Part shown: one piece after another, positions 1-11,500 of the stretch
Layout of the letters: every line of letters begins with the position of its first letter
Numbering within the stretch: the first letter of the stretch is position 1
Notes under the pieces: model-generated
Databases searched by the model: none
Told to the model about the DNA's origin: nothing
What the model saw: only the letters and a program-made list of their open reading frames with translations
Origin: Glandiceps talaboti
Lineage: Eukaryota > Hemichordata > Enteropneusta > Spengelidae
Length of the DNA stretch: 64,000 bases
NCBI RefSeq assembly: GCF_964340395.1
Contig: NC_135555.1
Coordinates: forward strand, 22,229,725-22,293,724
Reading direction: 5' to 3'
Position numbers and translations under genes: made by a program

Positions 1-1
1 C

Positions 2-340
2 TCTGCTTTCCTTCACTGTCAACAGTTGGACACTTATGAACTGGAAGATAGAGCATTGGACTGTCCGGGTCTGGTACAGGTTGTGGAATTCTTACCATCT
101 CTGGTGCCAACCAGGTATATTGACTAGAGTATTCATATACCTCTCCATTTCTTTAGTGCAAAGTCACTGTTAACACCACGCAGACATCTAAATGCTTTAC
201 AATATTTAGTACAGATAGATGCATTTGGTGATGCTGAGGAGGGAAATAGTTTAATTTCACTGGTTTTAAATAGAAAGAAAGACAAGTCTTGCCTCACATC
301 TTCAGACTCTAGTGAGTCTGAAAGTGAAAGTCAAGAATAG
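2..340 (+). CDS. 3' end of an unrecognised + strand gene (two terminal exons)
   Basis: An open frame enters from the left edge and runs to 114 (it includes ALDCPGLVQVVEFLPSLVPT). A GT donor follows at 115 and an AG acceptor at 155-156. Joining 114 to 157 keeps the frame (phase 2) and continues through TPRRHLNALQYLVQIDAFGD to an acidic serine-rich tail (SSDSSESESESQE) and a TAG at 338-340. AATAAA occurs at about 354. The intron would be only 42 bp, far shorter than any other in the window, so a frameshifted pseudogene or a different splice is possible. I do not recognise the protein family; only its C-terminal part is visible, and it ends in a low-complexity Ser/Glu tail. Confidence 0.4.
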
Positions 341-407
341 TGTCAAGGAAAGAAATAAAACACCTATCTAAATTAATCTGGCCAGACGTTTTTGTATTTA
401 CATTTTT

Positions 408-532
408 CACCAAAAGGTCAGTTTTTAATCACATAAATTACAGGTCCTATGCTAGTTTATTACCATATATATATATATGGTAATATACTAGCATAGGACC
501 TGTAATTTATGTGATTAAAAACTGACCTTTTG

Positions 533-535
<3 letters not shown>
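408..535. repeat. 128-bp near-perfect palindrome
   Basis: The left arm (408-471) and right arm (472-535) are reverse complements with essentially one mismatch, centred on a short alternating TA run. A foldback transposon remnant or an inverted duplication could produce this. It runs directly into a long TA tract. Confidence 0.85.
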
Positions 536-617
<82 letters not shown>

Positions 618-705
618 CACACTGAACCTGTTTCCACAGTGCTAAAATGTATGTATGTATGTATGTATGTATGTATGTATACATATTTGTGTGTGTGTGT
701 GTGTG
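536..705. repeat. Microsatellite cluster: (TA)n, (GTAT)n, (GT)n
   Basis: A TA dinucleotide tract (about 536-614) is followed by a GTAT tetranucleotide tract (about 648-680) and a GT tract (about 689-707). The apparent reading frames across it are translations of simple repeat. Confidence 0.95.
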
Positions 706-924
706 TGAACAACTTGGAGTATATAAGAGTAATTCAGGGTGTATCAAATTAATCTTGAGTAGTGTTTTTATTCTTCACTAAATAGGTACATACAAACGTA
801 CACACTTCCATTTTAATACATAAATGAAAGTGTAGACATTCAATATTAAAGGCGATATCAAGTGCTATCTCATGCAATGCTAAATTTTCTAATATATTAA
901 TTTTTTTCAATGACAAAATATTTC

Positions 925-1300
925 GCGGCCCCCCCTTTCAAACCATGAGAATTTCCATGGCCCCCCCTTCAAGCCTCCCATTTTTTTCATGGCCCCCCCC
1001 CCAATTTCTCCCCAGGCCCCCCCCCCCTGCCGTAAATTCTGTCCGGTCCCTAAGTAATATTAAAGAATTCATGTAAGAAACAGGGACAAGTTGAACAAAT
1101 ATTTACATGTACCACATTTCAGATAAGGCTATATGCCATTGTAGAAAAGGATTTTTTTCTTCTATCACATTCCAAAACACAATGACCCCCCCCCCCCATC
1201 CACAATTTCCAAAACAGCATGACCCGTACTGCTAATTTCAAAAACAGGGTGACCCCCTACAAATCCACCCCACCCCCAGGCCAAAGAAACTGACTGGTCC
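925..1300. repeat. C-rich degenerate repeat region
   Basis: Several short blocks alternate poly-C runs of 7-13 bases with CATGG or AAACAG/CATGACC motifs. They look like decayed local duplications of one unit. No coding sequence is seen. Confidence 0.5.
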
Positions 1301-1651
1301 CCTATAGCAACACAACCGCCGTGTATACTTCCTCAACTCCATTGCAGCGTATGCATGCAAACACATATGAATCAAACGATTCGAATTGCGACCTCTATCC
1401 TACAGGTCCCCATTTATACAACTGGGTTGACTCAGGCACAATCTAGAACTTACCCAAGGAGTTTAGCCATTCAGAAACAAACAGCAGCGATGAGGCTCAA
1501 ACCTGTAACTTGTAGATTCAAAACCACTCGGCGACCCACATGACATTTTCCTGTCTTCAACTGGAAATGTGTCACGAATATCGTATCTACATGTGCGCCT
1601 AAATTTGATTAAATTTTGTACAATAACGGTTCATCATTATTCTCTCTTTAG

Positions 1652-1798
1652 GGATATCACTTGTGACGAAAGTGACAAGTTTACTCATTTGTACGGAGTA
1701 GCCACCAACATATTTACAGTATCCATATTTATGACATACATTTCTGGTGAGAAAACATTAGGTGATATAATCTATGACGAAAACTTACAATTGAGTTG
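1652..1798 (+). CDS. Protein-kinase-like exon (N-lobe to hinge)
   Basis: An acceptor (TCTCTCTTTAG) precedes 1652 and a GT donor follows 1798. The frame reads like the kinase stretch from the alphaC/beta4 region through beta5 and the hinge: a HLYGVAT segment, then FTVSIFMTYISGEKTLGDII. This matches the pattern of tyrosine-kinase-like serine/threonine kinases, where a leucine-rich beta4 is followed by an aromatic or methionine gatekeeper and a Gly-x-x-Leu after the hinge. It is the first visible piece of the kinase-like locus ending at 2895. The glycine-loop and VAIK-lysine exons are not seen upstream. Confidence 0.5.
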
Positions 1799-1906
1799 GT
1801 GACCTGTGACCTTATGACATCATCAACATTTCATGAATATTGAATTTCATTTTCAAGATATGTGAAATGACAAATATGTATTTCGTTTCTTTTTTTGGAA
1901 AAACAG

Positions 1907-2002
1907 GTTGACTACACTGTCAAAGTTCGGTTGGCCATTCCAATTCGGTTGGCCATACCAATTTTGAAGTCCCTTCCCAGAGAAGCCAGGTCTTTTCAAA
2001 CT
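1907..2002 (+). CDS. Kinase-like exon (helix E region) with internal duplication
   Basis: This block lies between an AAACAG acceptor and a GTAAGT donor. In one frame it reads VRLAIPIRLAIPILKSL, like the kinase helix alphaE with an 18-bp direct repeat (TTCGGTTGGCCAT is present twice). The frame that looks kinase-like does not join in phase with the exon at 1652-1798, where the continuous frame hits a stop. This suggests decay, or that one boundary is misplaced. Confidence 0.35.
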
Positions 2003-2406
2003 GTAAGTTGAGTTATACAGAGCAGTCTGCACATTGTGTTCGCGTCTTCTTCACATAATTGTGTTCAACCTCTTTCAAATTCACATCTCATCAAAGAGGG
2101 TGTTGTCACCAACAGTATCTTGTCTCTTGGCCTGAGCACAAAACAAAATTAAATGTTCACCTGACTATCCTATTTTTTGAACTCATGTTTATCGGAAACG
2201 AACTTGTGTGTTGTTTTTGCCCAATTCAGCAAACAATTAATTCGGGTTTTGTTTGTAAATTATTGGTAAAATTGAGACATTTGGTTTATAAAATATCCGA
2301 AAGCGACCTTTCTATTTAAAAATGACGCCTAAATCATGATTAGCAATTGCGTATCTGTAAGTTGAGAACTACTGTATATATCAAATATTAACAGAAAAAA
2401 AGTGGG

Positions 2407-2895
2407 AAATACAGAAGAAAGACACGGTACCGTTTGAAGATTTGGTTGAACAACATTTGTGTATTCACGATTTACAGGTTGATGGTGTCAAATTGACGCT
2501 ATGTGATTTTGGATTTTCTGGTTGCATTGGATAAACCGATAATATTGGTAATGGAACAATGCAATACGTGGCGCCTGAAGCAGTCCTGATAATATGTGAA
2601 ACTTTACAGCCATCGCTTGACATATGGTCGATAGCAGCAACTATTATAGAAATGTTTATAGTAGACCTGCCATGGCCACAAATTAAAGATGGCGATGATA
2701 TTGAAGTCATATTTGACCATTTTACTCAAGAAATATTTTAATGTACACCTCACTGGATTCAACCAAATTGATGGTTATACCTTGGTCGAGATACTAGAGT
2801 CATGTTTATATACCCCTAACATGAGAGCAGGTCTGGGAGAATTAATTCAGAAGTTTGAAAAGTTAATTGTCGAGTATGAGGATGAACAAGATTAA
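2407..2895 (+). pseudogene. Kinase C-lobe remnant (DFG, APE and helix F segments)
   Basis: The frame reads VDGVKLTLCDFGFSG (magnesium-binding DFG), then a TAA at about 2532. The same frame continues as GTMQYVAPEAV (APE motif) and LDIWSIAATIIEMF (helix F with its invariant Asp) to a TAA at 2739-2741. A second frame (2689-2895) carries the rest of the C-lobe (LVEILESCLYTPNMRAGL) to a TAA. The HRD catalytic loop is missing or collapsed to IHDLQVDG. A stop inside the activation segment, a frameshift and loss of HRD point to a decayed kinase. A pseudokinase with misread splicing is the alternative. Confidence 0.55.
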
Positions 2896-3049
2896 CAGAA
2901 TTATTTGTGTTTAAATTTTGAGACTTTATTGTAGTTAAAGTAATAAAGATTAACTTTTAACGTTTTTATTGTAATTTTGATGGACTGTGTATCAATTCTT
3001 GTCATGTCAAGAAACTGGTTTAATACCATTGATGATGTTTCATAAAATC

Positions 3050-3150
3050 ACCATGTGTGTGTGTGTGTGTGTGTGTGTGTGGATGGATGGATGGATGACT
3101 GCAAGATGGATGCATGGATGCATGGATAAACGCATGCATGCATTGATTAC
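3050..3150. repeat. (GT)n / (GGAT)n microsatellite
   Basis: A GT tract (about 3054-3080) runs into GGAT and GCAT tetranucleotide repeats. The stretch from 2900 to 3500 holds nothing else that I can support. Confidence 0.85.
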
Positions 3151-3504
3151 GGACTAGCAGTTTTCCATAAGGACCAGCAGCATTATGCTACCTGTCGGTC
3201 TTTATGACCAGTAGTCGTTTTCCTTTAATTTCACACACTGACTGGAAATGGAGCTTGATATGTAGACTTAGATAGAAGGATAGCTGACTTAGGGATTCTC
3301 TTTTAACCTGAGATAGAATTTGACTACCTAGGCACATCATCTTGGGTTGATGCCACAACTTCTGCTTCATATATGATTCACGCATTAATCTTGGTGCCAG
3401 TGAGAATAAGTCAACGTTCTTGTTCTATTTTGACTCTCGAGTAAGATATAAAATGCTATGACAGGTACTTACAATTGAGTAGTAGAGGGGAAGTCAAATT
3501 GTGA

Positions 3505-4172
3505 TTATAAATAGTAGTAGTAATAATAATAATAATAGTTTTTTATTCACCAATATAATAAAAATTACTTAAAATTAAAATAGATACATATACAGAATAC
3601 ATGGCAGAATGGATCAAGAAATAGCAAAGCTAGTCAAACTTGTATCCCCTTAGTGACTAACAAGCATACTCTTACTTTTAGGTGTATATATACAACATTA
3701 CAGATTGCTATAAGAACTATCACAAATAAGAAACATTTAAAAAAAGACAAAGCACAACAAACAACAATGGAACAGTAAAATTGATACACATACAATTTCC
3801 ACTATCAATTTACGAAAAGTTGTACATGACATTACAGTTATACATATTCTGAGAATACATGTAACAGCTTTTTAACTGTCTTTTTTAAAAATTTATGCAT
3901 GAACCAATAGACTGAATCTCAACAGGCAGATTATTCCAGGCTTTGACGCCAGAGTATGAAATGGAAGATTGACCAAATGTTGTATGATTATATTCTAGAA
4001 AATGTTTATGACTATGTCTTTGTTTTGTATCATAGGGATGATCTATAAGAGTAAAGTAATCTGTAATAGAGTGTGCAGACTTGTGATACATCAGATTATG
4101 TATAAAAGAGCTAACTTTAAATCTGTAAAGTTTGAAAATATTAAGGATTAGTGGAATAGGTATTTTCAACAT
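3505..4172 (-). mobile_element. LINE 3' fragment (RT C-terminus and tail)
   Basis: On the minus strand, 4172-3885 reads as the C-terminal end of a non-LTR retrotransposon ORF2. It has a basic His-rich stretch followed by FGQSSISYSGVKAWNNLPVE, the FG-x-x-S-x-x-x-x-G-x-x-x-WN-x-LP signature typical of CR1/L2-like and related elements. Downstream on that strand a 3' UTR-like stretch ends in a trinucleotide tail (ATT repeats at about 3520-3540 on the + strand). The 5' part of the element is missing, as in most LINE copies. Confidence 0.65.
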
Positions 4173-4687
4173 TTGCTATGGTGGTGCTCTACTTCCTGTC
4201 TGTGTGTATCTTGGGGGTATACATGGTATAGGTTACTTGTTGCTTTCCTCAATGTCTGAACAATATGAAAAATATCCCTGATTTACACTTCTATAGTCGA
4301 TTTTCCGGTTCCAAGATGCATTGCACGAGAGGACGTCGCTTATGTTGTTAGATTTAGTCTTTATTACATTTGAAATAACATTTTCATCAGGAAATGATGG
4401 TAAGACATGTTGACCTCTTTAATTATGGGTGATTTTACAGAACAAAGACTGAATGCCATCGATGACAGAGTTGGATTTTACTGGAAAACCCAGGGTATGG
4501 TCAGGTGACAATCATCCCCCTCATTAGCGCGTGCAAACCCCACCTGTGCATACAGAATACATGGCATTGTATAGAGAGACGCGCAATGAATCTTGGAACT
4601 GGTAACAGGTCCATTGGATGATAACCCCAATTTGAGTGAGGGCGCTGTATTTTCAATTTCCTGTTTGCAGTCTGGAATGGCCTATTG
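4172..4687 (+). mobile_element. THAP-segment TIR element, copy C (interrupted)
   Basis: This matches the element at 5982-6250 in two pieces: about 4172-4290 and about 4610-4687, ending TCTGGAATGGCCTATT. The middle has other sequence, so the copy is rearranged. It lies downstream of the EF-hand gene's stop. Confidence 0.6.
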
Positions 4688-5326
4688 AGATTGCATGTAC
4701 CACTGATGTTAGTGAGTAGTGTGCAAAAAATCAAAGAAGTTAAAAGTACTTCTGAGAATGTCGAACCACAGCATACAAAAAATAAAACAAAAAAAGAAAA
4801 CCGACATTTGTTATACAAATGAGTTTATTGAATATTTCAGTGACAAGAAACAGACAAATTTTGAAATATACACAGTATTATATCATTCAACCTTTTCATA
4901 AATTTATTACATTGTCTTTAATATATGTCTAAAAAACAGCTAAACCACCAAAAACACACAATATTTTCTTCCATAGTGTCAGTTTCATGGTATGATATAT
5001 TTCGGATGAATGAGTCAGCTGATAGGATATATAGCATGTGTTGTCTATTAATAACACATAGAGTAGTAGCACATTAAAATACAAACATTTGATCTGGTTC
5101 AAAGCCACTGAAATTATGAAACAAACAAAATAAAAAGTCCTGTTCAATTTTTTCTTCTTATATATACATACAGTCTTCAAAAAATATCCTGCACAATGGT
5201 CTTTGCATATCAATTTATGGACGATTTGATAATTTGTAAATGTGTGATTATATGGATGGACTTTTCGACAACCTGGTAATACACATTTTTTGTGATAATT
5301 CAGAAAGTACTTTTTTCTTTTCTGGT

Positions 5327-5578
5327 TTATGGTTTTCTCCACTCCAACTTAGCTAACGGATAAATAGCATCACAGAAAGCGATGTAATTAACGTCGTCTT
5401 TGTCGCCGATTTTGACATGGAACTGTTCATATAGAAGTTGGAATTCTCTTTCGCTGACTAAACTGTTGAGCTCCAGTTCACTGAGGACACGTCTGAATTG
5501 GGATCTAGAGACTGTGCCGTTATGTACACGGTCATAATCTTCAAACAGTGGGAACAACTGCATACTCCTTGTACGAAC
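5327..5578 (-). CDS. EF-hand gene exon 14 (terminal)
   Basis: TTGGTAG acceptor. Encodes VRTRSMQLFPLFEDYDRVHN, loop DYDRVHNGTVSR, then a partner loop (IGDKDDVNYIAF) and the C-terminus AKLEWRKP with TAA at 5329-5327. The final EF-hand pair is well formed. Confidence 0.8.
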   Translation of the reverse strand, partial: VRTRSMQLFPLFEDYDRVHNGTVSRSQFRRVLSELELNSLVSEREFQLLYEQFHVKIGDKDDVNYIAFCDAIYPLAKLEWRKP

Positions 5579-8500
5579 CTACCAAATATACAAAACAAAG
5601 GATTGATTTTAGATGCATGTAGGCTGAGCAAGATAATTAATAAAATATGCTCTGCACTTTGATATATTTTCTATTATATCATACAGGAGCCAAGATATGG
5701 GATATATACTCTGGTCGTTCTACATCACGAGAATGCATGTCTATGTCACTAGTTCTGCTGTGTTCAAAATATGAGTCAAAAAGTTCAAAATTGCTTTCCT
5801 AATTGATTGTGTCAGATGTAGGTATCATGTGTCGACAGAACAAAAAAAGAATAAATGACAATAAAAGTAGGTGGTAAATAACGAAATTTTGCCCAGTTCC
5901 CTACATCAGATTTTAATGAGATTGATTTGCACCCAGACTGCAGCTGTACTAGGCAAATGAGATAACCACTCCCCAACTGATAATACGCCTTTCCAAAAAT
6001 TTGCCATGGTGTGCTCTACTTCCTGTGTGTGTACCTTGGGGGTATACATGGTATAGGTTACTCGGTTAATCATAGAGCACTGCTGCTTTCCTTGATGTCT
6101 GAACAATATGAAAAAATCCCTGATTTACATTTCTACAGAATACCAAGGGATAAAGTTCTTAAGAACTAGTACTATGAGGTGATGATACGCTCAATATGAG
6201 CGAGGGCGCTGTATTATCTATTTCCTGTTTGCAATCTGGAATGGCCTATTAACCATTAATTAAATTGATTACATACCCTATTAGCTAATCTTTCCAGTGT
6301 CTGCTGCAAGCACATTTTTTCTTCCGGAGGGAGTACATTCTGTTCCACTTCTACGGGTACATTTTATTGTTGTGGTGTTAACAACGGTGCCTTCTCTAAA
6401 TTCTTCACGGTAAAGATGCCTTCTATCTCATCATTGAATTTCAAGTATTCCACATAGTTGGGATCTACTGGAGACTGGAAACTGAAGGAGTAGAGATGAA
6501 TAGCGATTAATTGTCAGTATTGTAACTTATTGCATTAAGAATTTACCATGCTTGGGGTTATGGGTGGCTGAGTGGTTAAACCACTTGCCTCTTATCACTG
6601 CGGCCGGGGTTCGATCCCATTCAGGGTTTGATTAAATTTACCACACTGTAAGAAGAGTGTCGTTCAGTTTGACTCTACCGAACAACGCAGGCTTTCCTCA
6701 GGTACTCTGGTTTACTCCTACATTAACACTGAACCCATGAGGGATGGCCCTCACTGGACTTCTTGGGAGACAAGTGTTTATATACTTAGATGTTTATGAT
6801 ATCGATGGTCTATCTATTCACTACTTGAAGGTCCTTAATGATTTCAATGATGAACGTTTCAATGATGTTCGTGTTACGTACGACTGTGCATTCGTCACTA
6901 TTTTAGATGTCTTAGTTTGTTGTCTTGACCAATCAGATCTCTTGATTTGCACCATCAATATACTGGTATAATATAATGCCATTTACTAGTATTTCATTTT
7001 GCCAGCCATCGACAAAATCAGAGAATGTTGAAGGTATAGTTGAAATGAAGTTGAAACGTGAATTTTTATAAAGGAGGGCACTCTGATGAGCAATATTCAC
7101 ATGAAGTTTGTTGTTCATAACCTCACTGGATCAACTGTAGCAATGTTAGTCTATGTATAAGGTACCCAGTGACGGCGCACCCTCACTCATCTATAGTGTA
7201 GTTGGAGTTAAACATTGAGCATACTTACGCTTGTTCAAGAATGGCGACCTCTGACCCTTTTAAACCAAGATTGGCAGGATCCAAAGCACGACGGAATGTC
7301 TCCTTCTTCATGCGTCCTGTACGAAGTTTGTCGTAATCACGTAGGAATTCCAAAATACGAATCCTCTCTTTCATCACCTGAGAAAATAAGAACAGATGTT
7401 TGAATTTTCAGAAATCATTTCAAATGATAGACTTGAATTATTTTAAATATCCAAGTTCAATCATAATATACATAACAACTGCCGACATCAGACCGTGGAC
7501 AAACGGAAACTGTTACAAACAGGGAAAGTAAACAAATGAATTGGATTAATAATACTTGGCACAGCGTGTTGGAACAGCAGAGACTTGTATTACATTTCAT
7601 GGTTTAATAAGAACAGTTTTATGGCCTCTTTATGTGTATGTGATTTGTTTGTGAACATAAACTATTGCCGTTATGTGACATGGCCATAAAATTGTGTGTA
7701 TTTATTGGTTAGAATTTTGAGATTGATTAACAAAGACATGATGTTAATGACTGTGTGGGTGGCTGTGAATGAATTTTAAATTTCATCTCATGCATCTCAG
7801 GACTTCTAGAGTAACAACTTTGACATACTGTGAGTGGAGGTGTAAATGGTAAAGATACTGTATAGGAACTAGACTGAGTGGAGGTGTAAATGGTAACGAT
7901 ACTGTATAGGAACTAGACTGAGTGGAGGTGTAAATGGTAATGATACTGTATAGGAACTAGATTATGTGAGTGGAGGTGTAAATGGTAACGATACTGTATA
8001 GGAACTAGACTGTGAGTGGAGGTGTAAATGGTAACGATACTGTATAGGAACTAGACTGAGTGGAGGTGTAAATGGTAAAGATACCGTATAGGAACTAGAT
8101 TATGTGAGTGGAGGTGTAAATGGTAATGATATTGTATAGGAACTAGACTGAGTGGAGGTGTAAATTGTAATGATACTGTATAGGAACTATACTGTGAGTG
8201 GAGGTGTAAATGGTAACAATACTGTATAGGAACTAGACTGTGAGTGGAGGTGTAAATGGTAACGATACTGTATAGGAACTAGACTGAGTGGAGGTGTAAA
8301 TGGTAAAGATACCGTATAGGAACTAGATTATGTGAGTGGAGGTGTAAATGGTAACGATATTGTATAGGAACTAGACTGAGTGGAGGTGTAAATTGTAACG
8401 ATACTGTATAGGAACTAGACTGTGAGTGGAGGTGTAAATGGAAACAATACTGTATAGGAACTAGACTAGTGAGTGGAGGTGTAAATGGTAACGATACTGT

Positions 8501-11500
8501 ATAGGAACTAGACTGTGAGTGGAGGTGTAAATGGTAATGATACTGTATAGGAACTAGACTGTGAGTAGAGGTGTAAATGGTAATGATACTGTATAGGAAC
8601 TAGACTGTGAGTGGAGGTGTAAATGGTAATGATACTGTATAGGAACTAGACTGTGAGTGGAGGTGTAAATGGTAACAATACTGTATAGGAACTAGACTAT
8701 ATGAGTGGAGGTGTAAATGGTAATAATACTGTATAGGAATTAGACTATGTGAGTGGAGGTGTAAATGGTAATAATACTGTATAGGAATTAGACTATGTGA
8801 GTGGAGGTGTAAATGGTAATAATACTGTATAGGAATTAGACTATGTGAGTGGAGGTGTAAATGGTAATAATACTGTATAGGAATTAGACTATGTGAGTGG
8901 AGGTGTAAATGGTAACGATACTGTATAGGAACTAGACTATATGAGTGGAGGTGTAAATGGTAACGATACTGTATAGGAACTAGACTGAGTGGAGGTGTAA
9001 ATGGTAATAATACTGTATAGGAATTAGACTATGTGAGTGGAGGTGTAAATGGTAACGATACTGTATAGGAACTAGACTATATGAGTGGAGGTGTAAATGG
9101 TAACGATACTGTATAGGAACTAGACTGTGAGTGGAGGTGTCAATGGTAACGATACTGTATAGGAACTAGACTGAGTGGAGGTGTCAATGGTAATGATACT
9201 GTATAGGAACTAGACTGTGAGTGGAGGTGTCAATGGTAATGATACTGTATAGGAACTAGACTGAGTGGAGGTGTCAATGGTAATGATACTGTATAGGAAC
9301 TAGACTGAGTGGAGGTGTAAATGGAAACAATACTGTATAGGAACTAGACTGTGAGTGGAGGTGTAAATGGTAATGATACTGTATATGAACTAGACTATGT
9401 GAGTGGAGGTGTAAATGGTAATGATACTGTATAGGAACTAGACTGTGAGTGGAGGTGTAAATGGTAACGATACTGTATAGGAACTAGACTATGTGAGTGG
9501 AGGTGTAAATGGTAAAGATACTGTATAGGAACTAGACTGTGAGTGGAGGTGTAAATGGTAATGATACTGTATAGGAACTAGACTATGTGAGTGGAGGTGT
9601 AAATGGAAACAATACTGTATAGGAACTAGACTATGAGTGGAGGTGTCAATGGTAACGATACTGTATAGGAACTAGACTATGTGAGTGAAGGTGTCAATGG
9701 TAACGATACTGTATAGGAACTAGACTGAGTGGAGGTGTAAATGGTAACGATACTGTATAGGAACTAGACTATGTGAGTGAAGGTGTCAATGGTAACAATA
9801 CTGTATAGGAACTAGACTATGTGAGTGAAGGTGTCAATGGTAACGATACTGTATAGGAACTAGACTGAGTGGAGGTGTAAATGGTAACGATACTGTATAG
9901 GAACTAGACTATGTGAGTGAAGGTGTAAATGGTAACGATACTGTATAGGAACTAGACTATGTGAGTGAAGGTGTAAATGGTAACGATACTGTATAGGAAC
10001 TAGACTATGTGAGTGAAGGTGTCAATGGTAACGATACTGTATAGGAACTAGACTGAGTGGAGGTGTAAATGGTAACGATACTGTATAGGAACTAGACTGT
10101 GAGTGGAGGTGTAAATGGTAACGATACTGTATAGGAACTAGACTGTGAGTGGAGGTGTAAATGGTAACGATACTGTATAGGAACTAGACTGAGTGGAGGT
10201 GTAAATGGTAATGATACTGTATAGGAACTAGACTATGTGAGTGGAGGTGTAAATGGTAACGATACTGTATAGGAACTAGACTGTGAGTGGAGGTGTAAAT
10301 GGTAACGATACTGTATAGGAACTAGACTGTGAGTGGAGGTGTAAATGGTAACGATACTGTATAGGAACTAGACTGAGTGGAGGTGTAAATGGTAATGATA
10401 CTGTATAGGAACTAGACTATGTGAGTGGAGGTGTAAATGGTAACGATACTGTATAGGAACTAGACTGTGAGTGGAGGTGTAAATGGAAACAATACTGTAT
10501 AGGAACTAGACTGAGTGGAGGTGTAAATGGTAATGATACTGTATAGGAACTAGACTATGTGAGTGGAGGTGTAAATGGTAATGATACTGTATAGGAACTA
10601 GACTGAGTGGAGGTGTAAATGGTAATGATACCGTATAAGAACTAGACTATGTGAGTGGAGGTGTAAATGGTAATGATACTGTATAGGAACTAGACTGAGT
10701 GGAGGTGTAAATGGTAATGATACCGTATAAGAAATAGACTGTGAGTGGAGGTGTAAATGGTAATAATACTGTATAGGAATTAGACTATGTGAGTGGAGGT
10801 GTAAATGGTAATGATACTGTATAGGAACTAGACTGTGAGTGGAGGTGTAAATGGTAACGATACTGTATAGGAACTAGACTGTGAGTGGAGGTGTAAATGG
10901 TAATGATACTGTATAGGAACTAGACTATGTGAATGGAGGTGTAAATGGTAACGATACTGTATAGGAACTAGACTGAGTGGAGGTGTAAATGGTAAAGATA
11001 CCGTATAGGAACTAGATTATGTGAGTGGAGGTGTAAATGGTAACGATATTGTATAGGAACTAGACTGAGTGGAGGTGTAAATTGTAATGATACTGTATAG
11101 GAACTAGACTGTGAGTGGAGGTGTAAATGGAAACAATACTGTATAGGAACTAGACTAGTGAGTGGAGGTGTAAATGGTAACGATACTGTATAGGAACTAG
11201 ACTGTGAGTGGAGGTGTAAATGGTAATGATACTGTATAGGAACTAGACTGTGAGTAGAGGTGTAAATGGTAATGATACTGTATAGGAACTAGACTGTGAG
11301 TGGAGGTGTAAATGGTAATGATACTGTATAGGAACTAGACTGTGAGTGGAGGTGTAAATGGTAACAATACTGTATAGGAACTAGACTGAGTGGAGGTGTA
11401 AATGGTAATAATACTGTATAGGAATTAGACTATGTGAGTGGAGGTGTAAATGGTAACGATACTGTATAGGAACTAGACTATATGAGTGGAGGTGTAAATG

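Noticed and set aside
460-747. Open frames rich in Tyr-Ile repeats
   Set aside because: Translation of the TA tract.
6555-6625. Functional tRNA gene
   Set aside because: A and B boxes are present, but the arms do not pair well by eye and a SINE body follows.
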